This document shows, in pieces, positions 16,860 through 25,233 of a stretch of 64,000 nt of DNA. The notes beneath the pieces are model-generated. The model did not search any database, had not been told where the DNA came from, and saw only the letters and a program-made list of their open reading frames with translations. The DNA is taken from assembly GCF_047324305.1 (NCBI RefSeq), contig NZ_CP178740.1, positions 4,712,001 to 4,776,000 of the forward strand, given 5' to 3'. Source of the stretch: Acerihabitans sp047324305. GTDB taxonomy: Bacteria; Pseudomonadota; Gammaproteobacteria; Enterobacterales; Enterobacteriaceae. Positions within the stretch are counted from its first letter, which is position 1, and the number at the start of each line of letters is the position of its first letter. Both the position numbers and the translations under genes were made by a program.

Positions 16860-17099
16860 ATGAATCGTACTAAACTGGTACTGGGCGCGACACTTCTTGT
16901 TTTATCTATGGGTATGACTGCCTGTTCAAGCAACGCTAAAATCGATCAGCTGTCCTCTGACGTTCAAACTCTGAACGCGAAAGTTGACCAGCTCAGCAAC
17001 GATGTCACCGCTATTCGTTCTGACGTTCAGGCCGCTAAAGACGACGCTGCCCGTGCTAACCAACGTTTAGATAACCAAGCTCACTCTTATCGTAAATAA
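16860..17099 (+). CDS. lpp: Major outer-membrane (Braun) lipoprotein
   Basis: Abundant trimeric coiled-coil lipoprotein that tethers the outer membrane to peptidoglycan through its C-terminal Lys. The 79-residue product has a signal peptide with lipobox MTAC (Cys22), the mature start CSSNAKIDQLSSDVQTLNAK, an alanine/leucine heptad coiled coil, and the terminal YRK needed for crosslinking. It sits between pykF and the L,D-transpeptidase gene ldtE, as in E. coli. Confidence 0.99.
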   Translation: MNRTKLVLGATLLVLSMGMTACSSNAKIDQLSSDVQTLNAKVDQLSNDVTAIRSDVQAAKDDAARANQRLDNQAHSYRK

Positions 17100-17120
17100 G
17101 AGTCATAGACTTGTTTAGAA

Positions 17121-17150
17121 AATGGCGCACTCACGTGCGCCATTTTTTTT
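17121..17150 (+). terminator. Terminator after lpp
   Basis: ATGGCGCAC / GTGCGCCAT stem, loop TCAC, then a run of eight T. The remaining bases to 17399 show no gene. Confidence 0.95.
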
Positions 17151-17399
17151 GCCTGAGAAACTGTACGCACAGCCCCCGTATCTTCCCCTCGCCGCCTTCC
17201 GCCAGCCATGCCATTCGTTTCTTGGCGCCCGGCGCTACCTTTCCGGTTCTGCGTCATCCAGTGGATGCTCCTGGGGCGGCGCACAGACCGTTTTCACCGC
17301 ACACCGGGCGTACGACGGCGGTCCCCCGCCCATACCCGCTGAAATCATCTCTGTACCGCCGGCGACGGGCCGTTAATGCCGCCGGTGGACTCGGAGGCC

Positions 17400-18470
17400 T
17401 TATTGCGTCGACAGCGCGCTGTCGCCCGCACCAGCGCCATTTTGAGTGATGCTGGCGACAGGCGCGGCCTTAACCGGTGCTTTAGCGCTTTGTACCGCCG
17501 GCGCGTCGGATGGCAGGCTGGTTTGCGCCTCACCGCTGGAAATCAGCACCGGCATGCCGGAACGGCGCGCGATGGCCTCGTCGGCCACGGCGCGGTCGGT
17601 AGCGCCATCGGCGAGGAATTTCTTCACCTTGGCGCTGTAGGCGATGCGCATCGTCTGCGGATCGTCGCGATCGTTGCGCGACAGCGGCTGATGGACCTCA
17701 ATATACCGTTTGCCATCCGGTTCCTGGGCCACCTTGATCGCATCGTTGACCACCTGTACCCGGGTTCCCACCGGCACCGTGTCGAATAAGGCCTGGATAT
17801 CATCGGGCCGCAGCCGCATGCACCCCGAGCTGACGCGCATGCCGATACCAAAATTAGCATTGGTGCCATGGATGAGATAGACCCCTTTGCCGGCCGCCAG
17901 GCGCAGGGCGAACAGCCCCATGGGATTGTCCGGCCCCGCCGGCACGACGGCCGGCAGGGTGATGCCCTGCTCTTCCAGGTAATGCTTGCGGATATTGGGC
18001 GTCGGCGTCCAGGTAGGATTGGCGATTTTCTGGGTAATGGTGGTGGTCATCACCGGCGTGGTGCGTCCCAACTGGCCGATGCCAATCGGATAAACGATCA
18101 CCTTGTTTTCGTCTTTTGGATAATAATAAAGCCGCAGCTCGGCCAGGTTGATGACAATGCCTTTGCGCGGGGTGTCCGGCAGCAGCATTTGCGTCGGTAT
18201 GGTCAGGACCGACCCGGCCTGGGGCAGATAAGGGTCCGTGCCCGGATTGGCCTCCAGCATGGCAAGCAGGCCGATTTTGTGCGCCGCGGCGATGGCTTCC
18301 AGCGAACCGCCGTCATTGGCGACGGTGGCGGTAATATTTTCCCCGATTAAACGGCTGTTTTCCGCCGGCAGGGCATATTCGGTGGCGCCGGCGGAGGAGC
18401 TCCCCAGCAGAAGTCCCCCGGCGAGGCTGGTAACGAAAGCGAAGCATTTAAGGGTCCGCGCATAGTTCAT
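17400..18470 (-). CDS. ldtE: L,D-transpeptidase LdtE (YnhG)
   Basis: Periplasmic YkuD-family enzyme. LdtD and LdtE make 3-3 (mDAP-mDAP) crosslinks in peptidoglycan, while related paralogs attach Lpp. The chosen ATG at 18470 gives 356 residues with a signal peptide ending near AGA. It then has a LysM-like segment (GGSLEAIAAAHKIGLLAMLE) and the catalytic domain with NLAELRLYYYP, NPTWTPTPNIR and LIHGTNANFGIGMRVSSGC, the nucleophile being Cys217. An Ala/Pro/Ser-rich C-terminal tail follows. A longer frame starts at 18566, but those 32 residues are not part of a signal peptide. Confidence 0.93.
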   Translation of the reverse strand: MNYARTLKCFAFVTSLAGGLLLGSSSAGATEYALPAENSRLIGENITATVANDGGSLEAIAAAHKIGLLAMLEANPGTDPYLPQAGSVLTIPTQMLLPDTPRKGIVINLAELRLYYYPKDENKVIVYPIGIGQLGRTTPVMTTTITQKIANPTWTPTPNIRKHYLEEQGITLPAVVPAGPDNPMGLFALRLAAGKGVYLIHGTNANFGIGMRVSSGCMRLRPDDIQALFDTVPVGTRVQVVNDAIKVAQEPDGKRYIEVHQPLSRNDRDDPQTMRIAYSAKVKKFLADGATDRAVADEAIARRSGMPVLISSGEAQTSLPSDAPAVQSAKAPVKAAPVASITQNGAGAGDSALSTQ

Positions 18471-18831
18471 ATTGATTTCCCGCATTGTTTTTATCGTAAG
18501 CCGAAGACCCTGTTCCGTTGTCGCGGCGGCGACAGTCCGGGGTCCGGCTCCACGTTTAACAGCCAAACCTCGCGCTCGCTATCAGATAACGCTGATAATG
18601 TGAGTTTAGCAAAGGAACAAAATGATGGCGGGTTAAGCGCAGCGGCAAGGACATCTTTCGCCCGGGGGTAATAGGGGCGGCAGGCAATGCGGTGTCGCGG
18701 GCGGGGATGGGCGTAATGGCGCAGATGGCGCAACCCCAGGCGCGCGATTCTGGCTCACGAGACGGCGCAACCCGCCGCAGGCTATGACCGGCGGCGGGTT
18801 GCGGACGCGCAGGGGGCGGCGGCAATGGGTA
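18471..18831. other. Intergenic region between ldtE and the suf operon
   Basis: About 360 bp with no supportable gene. It carries the ldtE promoter and, near the sufE end, a large GC hairpin listed separately. Confidence 0.5.
18766..18803 (-). terminator. Large GC-rich hairpin after sufE
   Basis: CGCAACCCGCCGC (18766-18778) and its exact complement (18791-18803) are separated by 12 bases. It is 28 bp beyond the sufE stop. There is no T run, so it may stabilise the suf mRNA 3' end rather than terminate by itself. Confidence 0.65.
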
Positions 18832-19245
18832 TTACAGGTTGGCAGCCTTGGCCCTGATGCTGCGCACCATGGCTTCCAGGCCCTGCGAGCGGGACGGCGT
18901 CAAATGCTGGCCGAGCGCCAGTTCGTTAAAAAATGGCCGCACGTCCAGCGCCACGACCTGCTGCGGCGTCAATCCCTGGTAAAGAATAAACACCGTGGCG
19001 ATCAGGCCTTTGACAATGGCCGCGTCGCTGTCGCCCAGCAGCCGGACATTGCCCCGGTCGTCGGTGGCGATAACAATCCATACCTGGCTCTGGCAGCCGG
19101 CGATAAGGTTTGCGGCGCTGCGCGCGCCCTCGGGGAGCGGCGGCAACTGAGCGCCCAGCTCGATGATATACATGTACTTCTCTTCCCAGTTGCCGCAGCG
19201 GGAAAAGTTACGCAGCAGTTTCTCTTTGTCCGGCAAATTTGCCAT
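18832..19245 (-). CDS. sufE: Cysteine desulfuration protein SufE
   Basis: Sulfur acceptor that takes persulfide from SufS and passes it to SufB. The ATG at 19245 with GGGAG upstream gives 137 residues (138 in E. coli); a TTG one codon earlier is possible. The acceptor Cys51 is in IAGCQSQVWIV, and the C-terminal TPSRSQGLEAMVRSIRAKAA is typical. It is the last gene of sufABCDSE. Confidence 0.97.
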   Translation of the reverse strand: MANLPDKEKLLRNFSRCGNWEEKYMYIIELGAQLPPLPEGARSAANLIAGCQSQVWIVIATDDRGNVRLLGDSDAAIVKGLIATVFILYQGLTPQQVVALDVRPFFNELALGQHLTPSRSQGLEAMVRSIRAKAANL

Positions 19246-19270
19246 CAACGGTTCTCCCTGGCTATCAGTA

Positions 19271-20497
19271 TTAACCCAGCAATTGACGCACGCGGATCAA
19301 ACCGGCCACCAGCCTGTCGATATCTTCCCGGGTGGTATAGAGCGCCAGCGAGGCGCGGCACATGCTAGGCACCTGATAATACGCCATCAGCGGCATTGCG
19401 CAATGGTGCCCGGTACGGATGGCGATCCCATACTGATCGAGGAAACTGCCCACGTCGTAGGCATGATGCTTGCCCAGATTAAAGGCGATCACCCCGGCCC
19501 GGTCGGCGGGACCGTACAGGATCAGATCCGGCACCTGCGTCAGCGCCTCAAGCGCGTAGCGCATCAGTTCCCGCTCGTAGACGTGGATATTCTCGATGCC
19601 CAGGCTCTCCACATAGCTCAGCGCCGCGCCCAGCCCCATCATCCCGCCGGTATTGGGGGAGCCCGCCTCAAAGCGCCACGGCGCTTCCAGAAAGGTGGTG
19701 CCTTCGCTCAGGCTGACGGTGCGAATCATCGAACCGCCCCCTTCCCATGGCGGCATCAGGTCCAGCAGCTGTTTTTTGCCATACAGTATGCCGATGCCGG
19801 TGGGACCGTAGATCTTATGGCCGGAAAAGACGTAGAAATCGCAGCCCAGCACCTGCACATCCACTTTCTGGTGCATAATGCCCTGGGCGCCGTCCACCAG
19901 CACCACCAGATCGGCGGCGGCGGCCCGCGCCCGGGCGATCAGGCGCTCAAGCGGGTTCACCGTGCCCAACACGTTGGAAACCTGGGTGATCGCCAGCAGC
20001 CGGGTACGGTCGTCCACCAGCGCATCCAGGCGCGATTCATCCAGCGTGCCGTCGGGCAGCAGCGGCAATACCCGGATTTCCACCTGTTTTTCCTCGGCGA
20101 TAATCTGCCAGGGAACGATATTGGAATGATGCTCCATCTCGGTGATGACGAGGTTGTCGCCGGGCTTGAAAAAATGGCGTCCGTAGCTGTTGGCCACCAG
20201 GTTGATGCCTTCGGTGGTGCCTTTGACAAAAATGATTTCATCCGTCGAGGCCGCGTTGATAAAACGCGCGGCCTGGGCGCGGACATCTTCCATCCGGCCG
20301 GTGGCTTCGGCGCTCAGGGTGTGGATGCCGCGATGCACGGCGGCGTATCCCTGGCGGTAATAGTCACTTTCGGCATCGATGACAACACTGGGTTTCTGGG
20401 CGCTGGCGGCGCTGTCGAGATAGGTTAGCGGTTGTCCGTTAACCTGCCGCGCCAAAATCGGGAAATCCGACCGTACACGTTCAATGGGATACGACAT
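19271..20497 (-). CDS. sufS: Cysteine desulfurase SufS
   Basis: PLP enzyme that removes sulfur from cysteine for Fe-S assembly under stress. The 408-residue product (406 in E. coli) has YLDSAASAQKP, the PLP-Lys block FSGHKIYGPTGIGILYG, and the persulfide-forming Cys366 in RTGHHCAMPLM. Its start overlaps the end of sufD by 17 bp, indicating translational coupling. It depends on PLP, whose synthesis enzyme PdxH is encoded at 1.3-1.9 kb. Confidence 0.98.
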   Translation of the reverse strand: MSYPIERVRSDFPILARQVNGQPLTYLDSAASAQKPSVVIDAESDYYRQGYAAVHRGIHTLSAEATGRMEDVRAQAARFINAASTDEIIFVKGTTEGINLVANSYGRHFFKPGDNLVITEMEHHSNIVPWQIIAEEKQVEIRVLPLLPDGTLDESRLDALVDDRTRLLAITQVSNVLGTVNPLERLIARARAAAADLVVLVDGAQGIMHQKVDVQVLGCDFYVFSGHKIYGPTGIGILYGKKQLLDLMPPWEGGGSMIRTVSLSEGTTFLEAPWRFEAGSPNTGGMMGLGAALSYVESLGIENIHVYERELMRYALEALTQVPDLILYGPADRAGVIAFNLGKHHAYDVGSFLDQYGIAIRTGHHCAMPLMAYYQVPSMCRASLALYTTREDIDRLVAGLIRVRQLLG

Positions 20498-21782
20498 TTA
20501 TTCCCCCCTGCAATGAATCGGCAATACGCGTCAAGACCGTTTCCCGCACCGTCTGGTTATCAATCGCCTCGGTAATGGCGGCGGCGAAGGCATGGATAAT
20601 CATTTTTTCAGCATCCTCCCGTTTAATGCCCCGGGATCGCAGGTAGAACATCTGCTCTTCGTCGATGCGCCCCACGGTGGCGCCGTGGCTGCATTTCACG
20701 TCGTCGGCATAAATTTCCAGCTGCGGTTTGGTATCCACCTCGGCGAGGCGATCCATCAGCAGATTGTTATTGGTCATCTGGCCGTCGGTCTTGATGGCGT
20801 GTTTGGCCACTTTGATCAGGCCGTTAAAGACCCCTTTGCCACGCTCGCGCGCGATGATCTTATGGAGCTGGCGGCTCAGGCAATAGCCTTTATTATGTTC
20901 AAGATAGGTACGGGTATCCGCCACGTCGTTGCCCGACGGCAACAGCAGGCTGTTGATAGCCAGATCGGCGCCTTCGCCGTCGAGGCGGGCGCTGGTCTGG
21001 TGGCGGGCCAACCCCGCCCCCAGCAGGAAGCTGCTGCTGCGCACCACCGCGTCGCGGCCGATATGGATATCGTTATGGGCGAAGTGGTAGCTCACACGGT
21101 TTTCAAACGCCAGCTTGATATGCGCCAACCGGGCATTATCGCCTACCGCCAGCGTCAACCGCGACCCGGTGAAATGGGCCAGGGTTTCGTCGACGCTTGC
21201 GAAATGCTCGATAATCTGTCCCTGCGCGCCGCCGCCCACATCGATATGGTGGCGATAGTGGAGAGTATTCAATTCTTCCGGGTTCGCCCCGCCACTGCTC
21301 AGGTGCAGCAGATACAGCGGTTTTTCGGCCGTTTTACCCGCCGGAAGGCGAATGCGCGTGGTTTCGCAACTCAGGCTCTCGGTCAGGTGCAGGAAGATTT
21401 CCGGCTGGATGGGCGCCGGCAACGGCAGGCGTTCGGCGCCCTGCTCGACCGTCACCTGCCAGAAGCCGGTGTCGCTATCGCTCAGATGCGGCGCAAAACG
21501 GCCGTTGACGAACACCAGGCGCACGGCATCCAGATCCAGACTCAGCCGGTCGCGCTCATCCAGGCTAAGGCGTTTGCCCGCCGCAAAGGCGAATCGGTGC
21601 GCTAACAGGCCGTCCAGCGGCGTGTATTTCCAGTGTTCGTGTTTACGCGTCGGCAGGCCGAGGCGCTCGACGCTTTGCCAGTGTTCATAAGCCTGGGCGG
21701 AGCGGCTCAGGCTCTGCCCTTCGAACAGATGGTGCCATTGTTGCAACGCCTGGGCATTATTGTTGTTCGGTAAGCCAGCCAT
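20481..21782 (-). CDS. sufD: Fe-S scaffold protein SufD
   Basis: Partner of SufB and SufC in the SufBC2D scaffold. It is needed for iron entry and cluster assembly. The family start MAGLPN lies at 21782 (433 residues, 423 in E. coli); five extra residues are possible upstream. Conserved blocks are LPTRKHEHWKYTPL, KLAFENRVSYHFAHND, TYLEHNKGYCLSRQLHK and EIYADDVKCSHGATVGRIDE. The start overlaps the sufC end by 26 bp, as in E. coli. Confidence 0.97.
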   Translation of the reverse strand: MAGLPNNNNAQALQQWHHLFEGQSLSRSAQAYEHWQSVERLGLPTRKHEHWKYTPLDGLLAHRFAFAAGKRLSLDERDRLSLDLDAVRLVFVNGRFAPHLSDSDTGFWQVTVEQGAERLPLPAPIQPEIFLHLTESLSCETTRIRLPAGKTAEKPLYLLHLSSGGANPEELNTLHYRHHIDVGGGAQGQIIEHFASVDETLAHFTGSRLTLAVGDNARLAHIKLAFENRVSYHFAHNDIHIGRDAVVRSSSFLLGAGLARHQTSARLDGEGADLAINSLLLPSGNDVADTRTYLEHNKGYCLSRQLHKIIARERGKGVFNGLIKVAKHAIKTDGQMTNNNLLMDRLAEVDTKPQLEIYADDVKCSHGATVGRIDEEQMFYLRSRGIKREDAEKMIIHAFAAAITEAIDNQTVRETVLTRIADSLQGGINVVSH

Positions 21783-22503
21783 AGCCTTGCTCCTCAAGCT
21801 GTTTCACCAGGGAAAAATCGCCGGATTTTACGATGCGGCCCTGGTAAAGCACGTGCACGTGATCCGGTTTTATATAATCCAGAATACGTTGGTAATGGGT
21901 GACGATAATAAAAGAGCGCTGTTCATTGCGCAGCGTATTGACGCCGTGCGCCACCACTTTCAGCGCATCGATATCCAGCCCGGAATCGGTCTCGTCCAGG
22001 ATGCACAGGTCCGGCTCCAGCGCCGCCATTTGCAGAATATCGTTACGTTTTTTTTCACCGCCGGAAAAGCCGACGTTTACCGATCGGGTCAGCAGATCGG
22101 GGGGCATTTTCAACAAGGCGATTTTTTCTTCGATAAAATCGGCAAAATCAAAGCGGTCCAGGGGTTCTTGCTGCCGGTATTTACGCACCGCGTTCACTGC
22201 GGTCTGCAAAAAGAACTGATTACTGACGCCGGGAATCTCCACCGGATACTGGAAGGCCATGAAAATACCTTCGCCCGCCCGCTCTTCCGGCTCCAGCGCC
22301 AGCAGATCCTTGCCTTTGAACAGCACTTCGCCGTCGGTGACCTGATAGTCATCCCGCCCGGCAAGCGTGGCCGACAAGGTACTTTTGCCGGACCCGTTAG
22401 GTCCCATGATCGCATGCACCTCGCCGGGCCTGACTTCCAGGTTCACTCCCTTGAGGATGACGTTATCTTCCACACTGACGTTTAAATTGCGAACTGTTAA
22501 CAT
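21757..22503 (-). CDS. sufC: Fe-S assembly ATPase SufC
   Basis: ABC-type ATPase that drives conformational change in the SufBCD complex. The ATG at 22503 with AAAGGA upstream gives 248 residues, the E. coli length; a 22-residue extension lacks family support. Walker A GPNGSGKST, the signature FSGGEKKRNDILQMA and Walker B ILDETDSGLDID are present. The C-terminus GYGWLTEQQ is encoded in the overlap with sufD. Confidence 0.98.
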   Translation of the reverse strand: MLTVRNLNVSVEDNVILKGVNLEVRPGEVHAIMGPNGSGKSTLSATLAGRDDYQVTDGEVLFKGKDLLALEPEERAGEGIFMAFQYPVEIPGVSNQFFLQTAVNAVRKYRQQEPLDRFDFADFIEEKIALLKMPPDLLTRSVNVGFSGGEKKRNDILQMAALEPDLCILDETDSGLDIDALKVVAHGVNTLRNEQRSFIIVTHYQRILDYIKPDHVHVLYQGRIVKSGDFSLVKQLEEQGYGWLTEQQ

Positions 22504-22582
22504 ATTTTTTCCTTTACCCGACTTTCGGTGCGCCCGTACGGGCAGCACATGCTGGTGCGCAGTCGGCAACTAAAAAGCGGGA

Positions 22583-24088
22583 TTAGCCCACGCTGTGTTC
22601 CAGGCTGATAGCCAAAAGTTTTTGCGCCTCGACGGCGAATTCCAGCGGCAGTTCCGAGAACACATCCTTACAGAACCCGTTTACGATCATCGAGATGGCG
22701 TCATCCTCGCTGATCCCGCGCTGGCGGCAATAAAACAGCTGATCTTCACCGATGCGCGAGGTCGTCGCCTCATGTTCCAACTGGGCGGTATTGTTGCGCA
22801 CTTCCACATAAGGGAAGGTGTGCGCACCGCAGTCCGCGCCGATCAGCATCGAGTCGCATTGCGTGAAATTACGCGCATTGGTGGCGCTGGGCATGATTTT
22901 CACCAGCCCGCGGTAAGTGTTCTCGCTTTTCCCCGCCGAGATACCCTTGGAAATAATGGTCGAACGGGTGTTCTTGCCGATATGGATCATCTTGGTGCCG
23001 GTATCGGCCTGCTGGCGTCCATTGGTCAGGGCCACCGAGAAGAACTCGCCCACCGAATTGTCGCCGCGCAGAATAACGCTGGGGTACTTCCAGGTAATGG
23101 CCGAACCGGTTTCCGACTGCGTCCATGACATCTTGGAGTTTTCGCCGGCGCACAGCGCCCGCTTGGTAACGAAGTTCAGGATGCCGCCTTCGGATTCGCT
23201 GCCGGCGAACCAGTTCTGCACCGTGGAATATTTCACCTCGGCGTTTTTGTGGGCGATAACTTCCACCACCGCGGCGTGCAGTTGATAGCTGTCGCGCACC
23301 GGCGCCGAGCAGCCTTCGATATAACTGACGTAACTGTCTTCGTCGGCAATCAGGATGGTGCGCTCGAACTGCCCGGTTTTCGCGGCGTTAATGCGAAAGT
23401 AGGTGGACAGCTCCATCGGGCAACGCACGCCTTTGGGGATGTAGACAAAGGTGCCGTCGGAAGCCACGGCGGAATTCAGGGCCGCGAAAAAGTTATCGTT
23501 GGGCGGCACCACGCTGCCCAGGTACTGCCGCACCAGATCCGGATGTTCATGGATGGCTTCGCCAAACGAACAGAAGATAATGCCTTCCTTCGCCAGCTTG
23601 TCGCGATAGGTGGTCGATACCGACACCGAGTCGAAAATGGCGTCGACCGCTACCTCGGCGCCTTCACGCACCGGTACGCCCAGTTGGTTGAACGCTTTTT
23701 CCACTTCATCGGTCAGGTAATTCTTGGCCGCGTCCTGGCCTGGCTGCTGCATGGCGCCGGGCTGGGAACCGCAGTTGTCGTCGCAGCTGCCGCAGGAAGG
23801 GGCGGAATAATAGCTGTAATCGTTATAATCCAGTTTTTTATAATGCGCTTTCAACCAGTGCGGCTCTTCCATTTCCAGCCAGGCGCGGTAGGCATTAAGG
23901 CGAAACTCCAGCATCCATTCCGGTTCATTACGTTTAGCCGAGATTGCCCGCACCACGTCTTCACTGATGCCATGTGCCAGCTCGTCGGTGACCAGTTGGG
24001 TAAAAAAGCCTTCTTTATAACGTTCGCTTTTTATCCAGGGCTGCGCGGCGTCAATCGCCTCGGGAGTTTCAATAGTGCTTCGTGCCAT
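22583..24088 (-). CDS. sufB: Fe-S scaffold protein SufB
   Basis: Main scaffold subunit on which the nascent cluster forms. The 501-residue product (495 in E. coli) has RNEPEWMLEFRLNAYRAWLE, the CGSCDDNCGS Cys cluster near 100, and NARNFTQCDSMLIGADCGAH, whose first Cys aligns with the essential Cys405 of E. coli. It ends EAQKLLAISLEHSVG. A nearby E. coli Cys (position 424) is Val here, probably without consequence. It lies 13 bp after sufA and 79 bp before sufC. Confidence 0.98.
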   Translation of the reverse strand: MARSTIETPEAIDAAQPWIKSERYKEGFFTQLVTDELAHGISEDVVRAISAKRNEPEWMLEFRLNAYRAWLEMEEPHWLKAHYKKLDYNDYSYYSAPSCGSCDDNCGSQPGAMQQPGQDAAKNYLTDEVEKAFNQLGVPVREGAEVAVDAIFDSVSVSTTYRDKLAKEGIIFCSFGEAIHEHPDLVRQYLGSVVPPNDNFFAALNSAVASDGTFVYIPKGVRCPMELSTYFRINAAKTGQFERTILIADEDSYVSYIEGCSAPVRDSYQLHAAVVEVIAHKNAEVKYSTVQNWFAGSESEGGILNFVTKRALCAGENSKMSWTQSETGSAITWKYPSVILRGDNSVGEFFSVALTNGRQQADTGTKMIHIGKNTRSTIISKGISAGKSENTYRGLVKIMPSATNARNFTQCDSMLIGADCGAHTFPYVEVRNNTAQLEHEATTSRIGEDQLFYCRQRGISEDDAISMIVNGFCKDVFSELPLEFAVEAQKLLAISLEHSVG

Positions 24089-24101
24089 AATGGTTCATCG
24101 C

Positions 24102-24476
24102 TCAAAGGCCAAAACTTTCGCCACACCCGCAGGCATGTTGAGCTTTGGGATTGTTGAATTTAAATACGTGATTCAAGCCTTCCTGCACGAAGTCCACTTC
24201 CGTGCCGTCGATAAAAGGCATGGCTTTCAGCGGGACAAAAAGCCGCGCGCCGTCACGCTCATAAACCAGTTCGCTTTCTTCGGCCGCAGCGGTCGCCACG
24301 TCCATCACATAACCGAAACCGGCGCAGCCGGATTGTTTCACGCCAAGCCGTAACCCTTGCATGGCGGAATTTTGTTCCATCAGATGACGGATTTGCCTGG
24401 CGGCGCTGGCGCTGAGGGTCAGGCCTTGCCAGATGTTTTCTTCCAGTGAAAACGTTTCAACCGTGTCCATTTGCAT
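24102..24476 (-). CDS. sufA: A-type Fe-S carrier SufA
   Basis: A-type carrier that accepts clusters from SufBCD and delivers them to apo-proteins. The 124-residue product (122 in E. coli) carries three ligand Cys residues in LGVKQSGCAGFGYVMD and HACGCGESFGL. It is the first gene of the operon. GAGG lies before the ATG at 24476, with a second ATG two codons later. The operon order A-B-C-D-S-E is complete. Confidence 0.97.
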   Translation of the reverse strand: MQMDTVETFSLEENIWQGLTLSASAARQIRHLMEQNSAMQGLRLGVKQSGCAGFGYVMDVATAAAEESELVYERDGARLFVPLKAMPFIDGTEVDFVQEGLNHVFKFNNPKAQHACGCGESFGL

Positions 24477-25233
24477 AAAACTTACCTCTCAATGTTTCAA
24501 GACGATAAACAGCAATCTCTCTATGTTAGTGATATGAATATTCACTGCAACCTTGCACTTTGCATGGGAATAGCTAAAAACGGCGGTTAAAACAGGCATT
24601 AAGTTAATTATAGTCGCTATATTACTGCCCGGCCCGCCGCACCCTCGGCAGGCTGTTTTTATAATCCACTGAAATAAAAGGCATTTTATCTCGAATACCC
24701 CTATTAAAAATATCAGAACTTTTCGGCGCGCGAATATAAAAATAATCATCGAAAAAAACTATTTTTACGAGAGGTTTAAACAAAAATATCATTACCGCGT
24801 CAGGTTAGCGCAATTGTTACCCATTTTTTAATAGCCCAGCGCCGGTGGACGCGCCTCTATTTGCTGAAAACAGCGCCGCCCCAATTGATAATGATAACCA
24901 TCTCGATTTTAATTAGCATTAATTGCGCATAGGTATTCATAATAATGCAATTTTGACGCCTAAAAAGGCCGGCCCCGCGCAACGATAATCGGGTTTACCA
25001 TACCCCTGCGCAAGGGTAGCGGCACAAGCAATACGTGCGGTACGTCACACGCGGCAGCATCGTTCCATTCACATTTATTATACAATTATATCACAGTTAG
25101 AACCAGATATCGCCGGCGCTGTCGATCCGACGCAGGCGGGTCAACCCGCGATATTTTTTTACATCATTTCGCGCGCCTCCCGGCATGGCGGGCGGTATGC
25201 TAAGGCTCACGTTTTTTTCCGGAATAGTCCTTT
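24477..25233. other. Long divergent regulatory region sufA/MFS
   Basis: About 760 bp without a convincing gene between divergent sufA and the MFS gene. An 86-codon frame (24489-24749, minus) shows no family character. The suf promoter should be within the first 200 bp next to sufA. In E. coli that promoter is controlled by OxyR, IHF, IscR and Fur. A Fur-box-like sequence is listed separately. The rest is AT-rich. Confidence 0.55.
24887..24905. promoter_or_regulatory. Fur-box-like operator
   Basis: GATAATGATAACCATCTCG matches the Fur consensus GATAATGATAATCATTATC in most of its 19 positions, perfectly in the first 11. It is about 410 bp from sufA and 330 bp from the MFS gene, so its target is unclear. 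Confidence 0.6.

Noticed and set aside
19163..20428. 421-codon plus-strand frame opposite sufS
   Set aside because: Shadow of sufS; the composition gives a His/Gln/Gly-rich product without family features.
22790..22820. Cys-to-Val change in SufB (residue 430) as loss of an active residue
   Set aside because: It aligns with E. coli Cys424, not the essential Cys405, which is conserved here as FTQC.
24489..24749. 86-codon minus-strand frame between sufA and the MFS gene
   Set aside because: No family resemblance or convincing start site. It lies where the suf promoter is expected.
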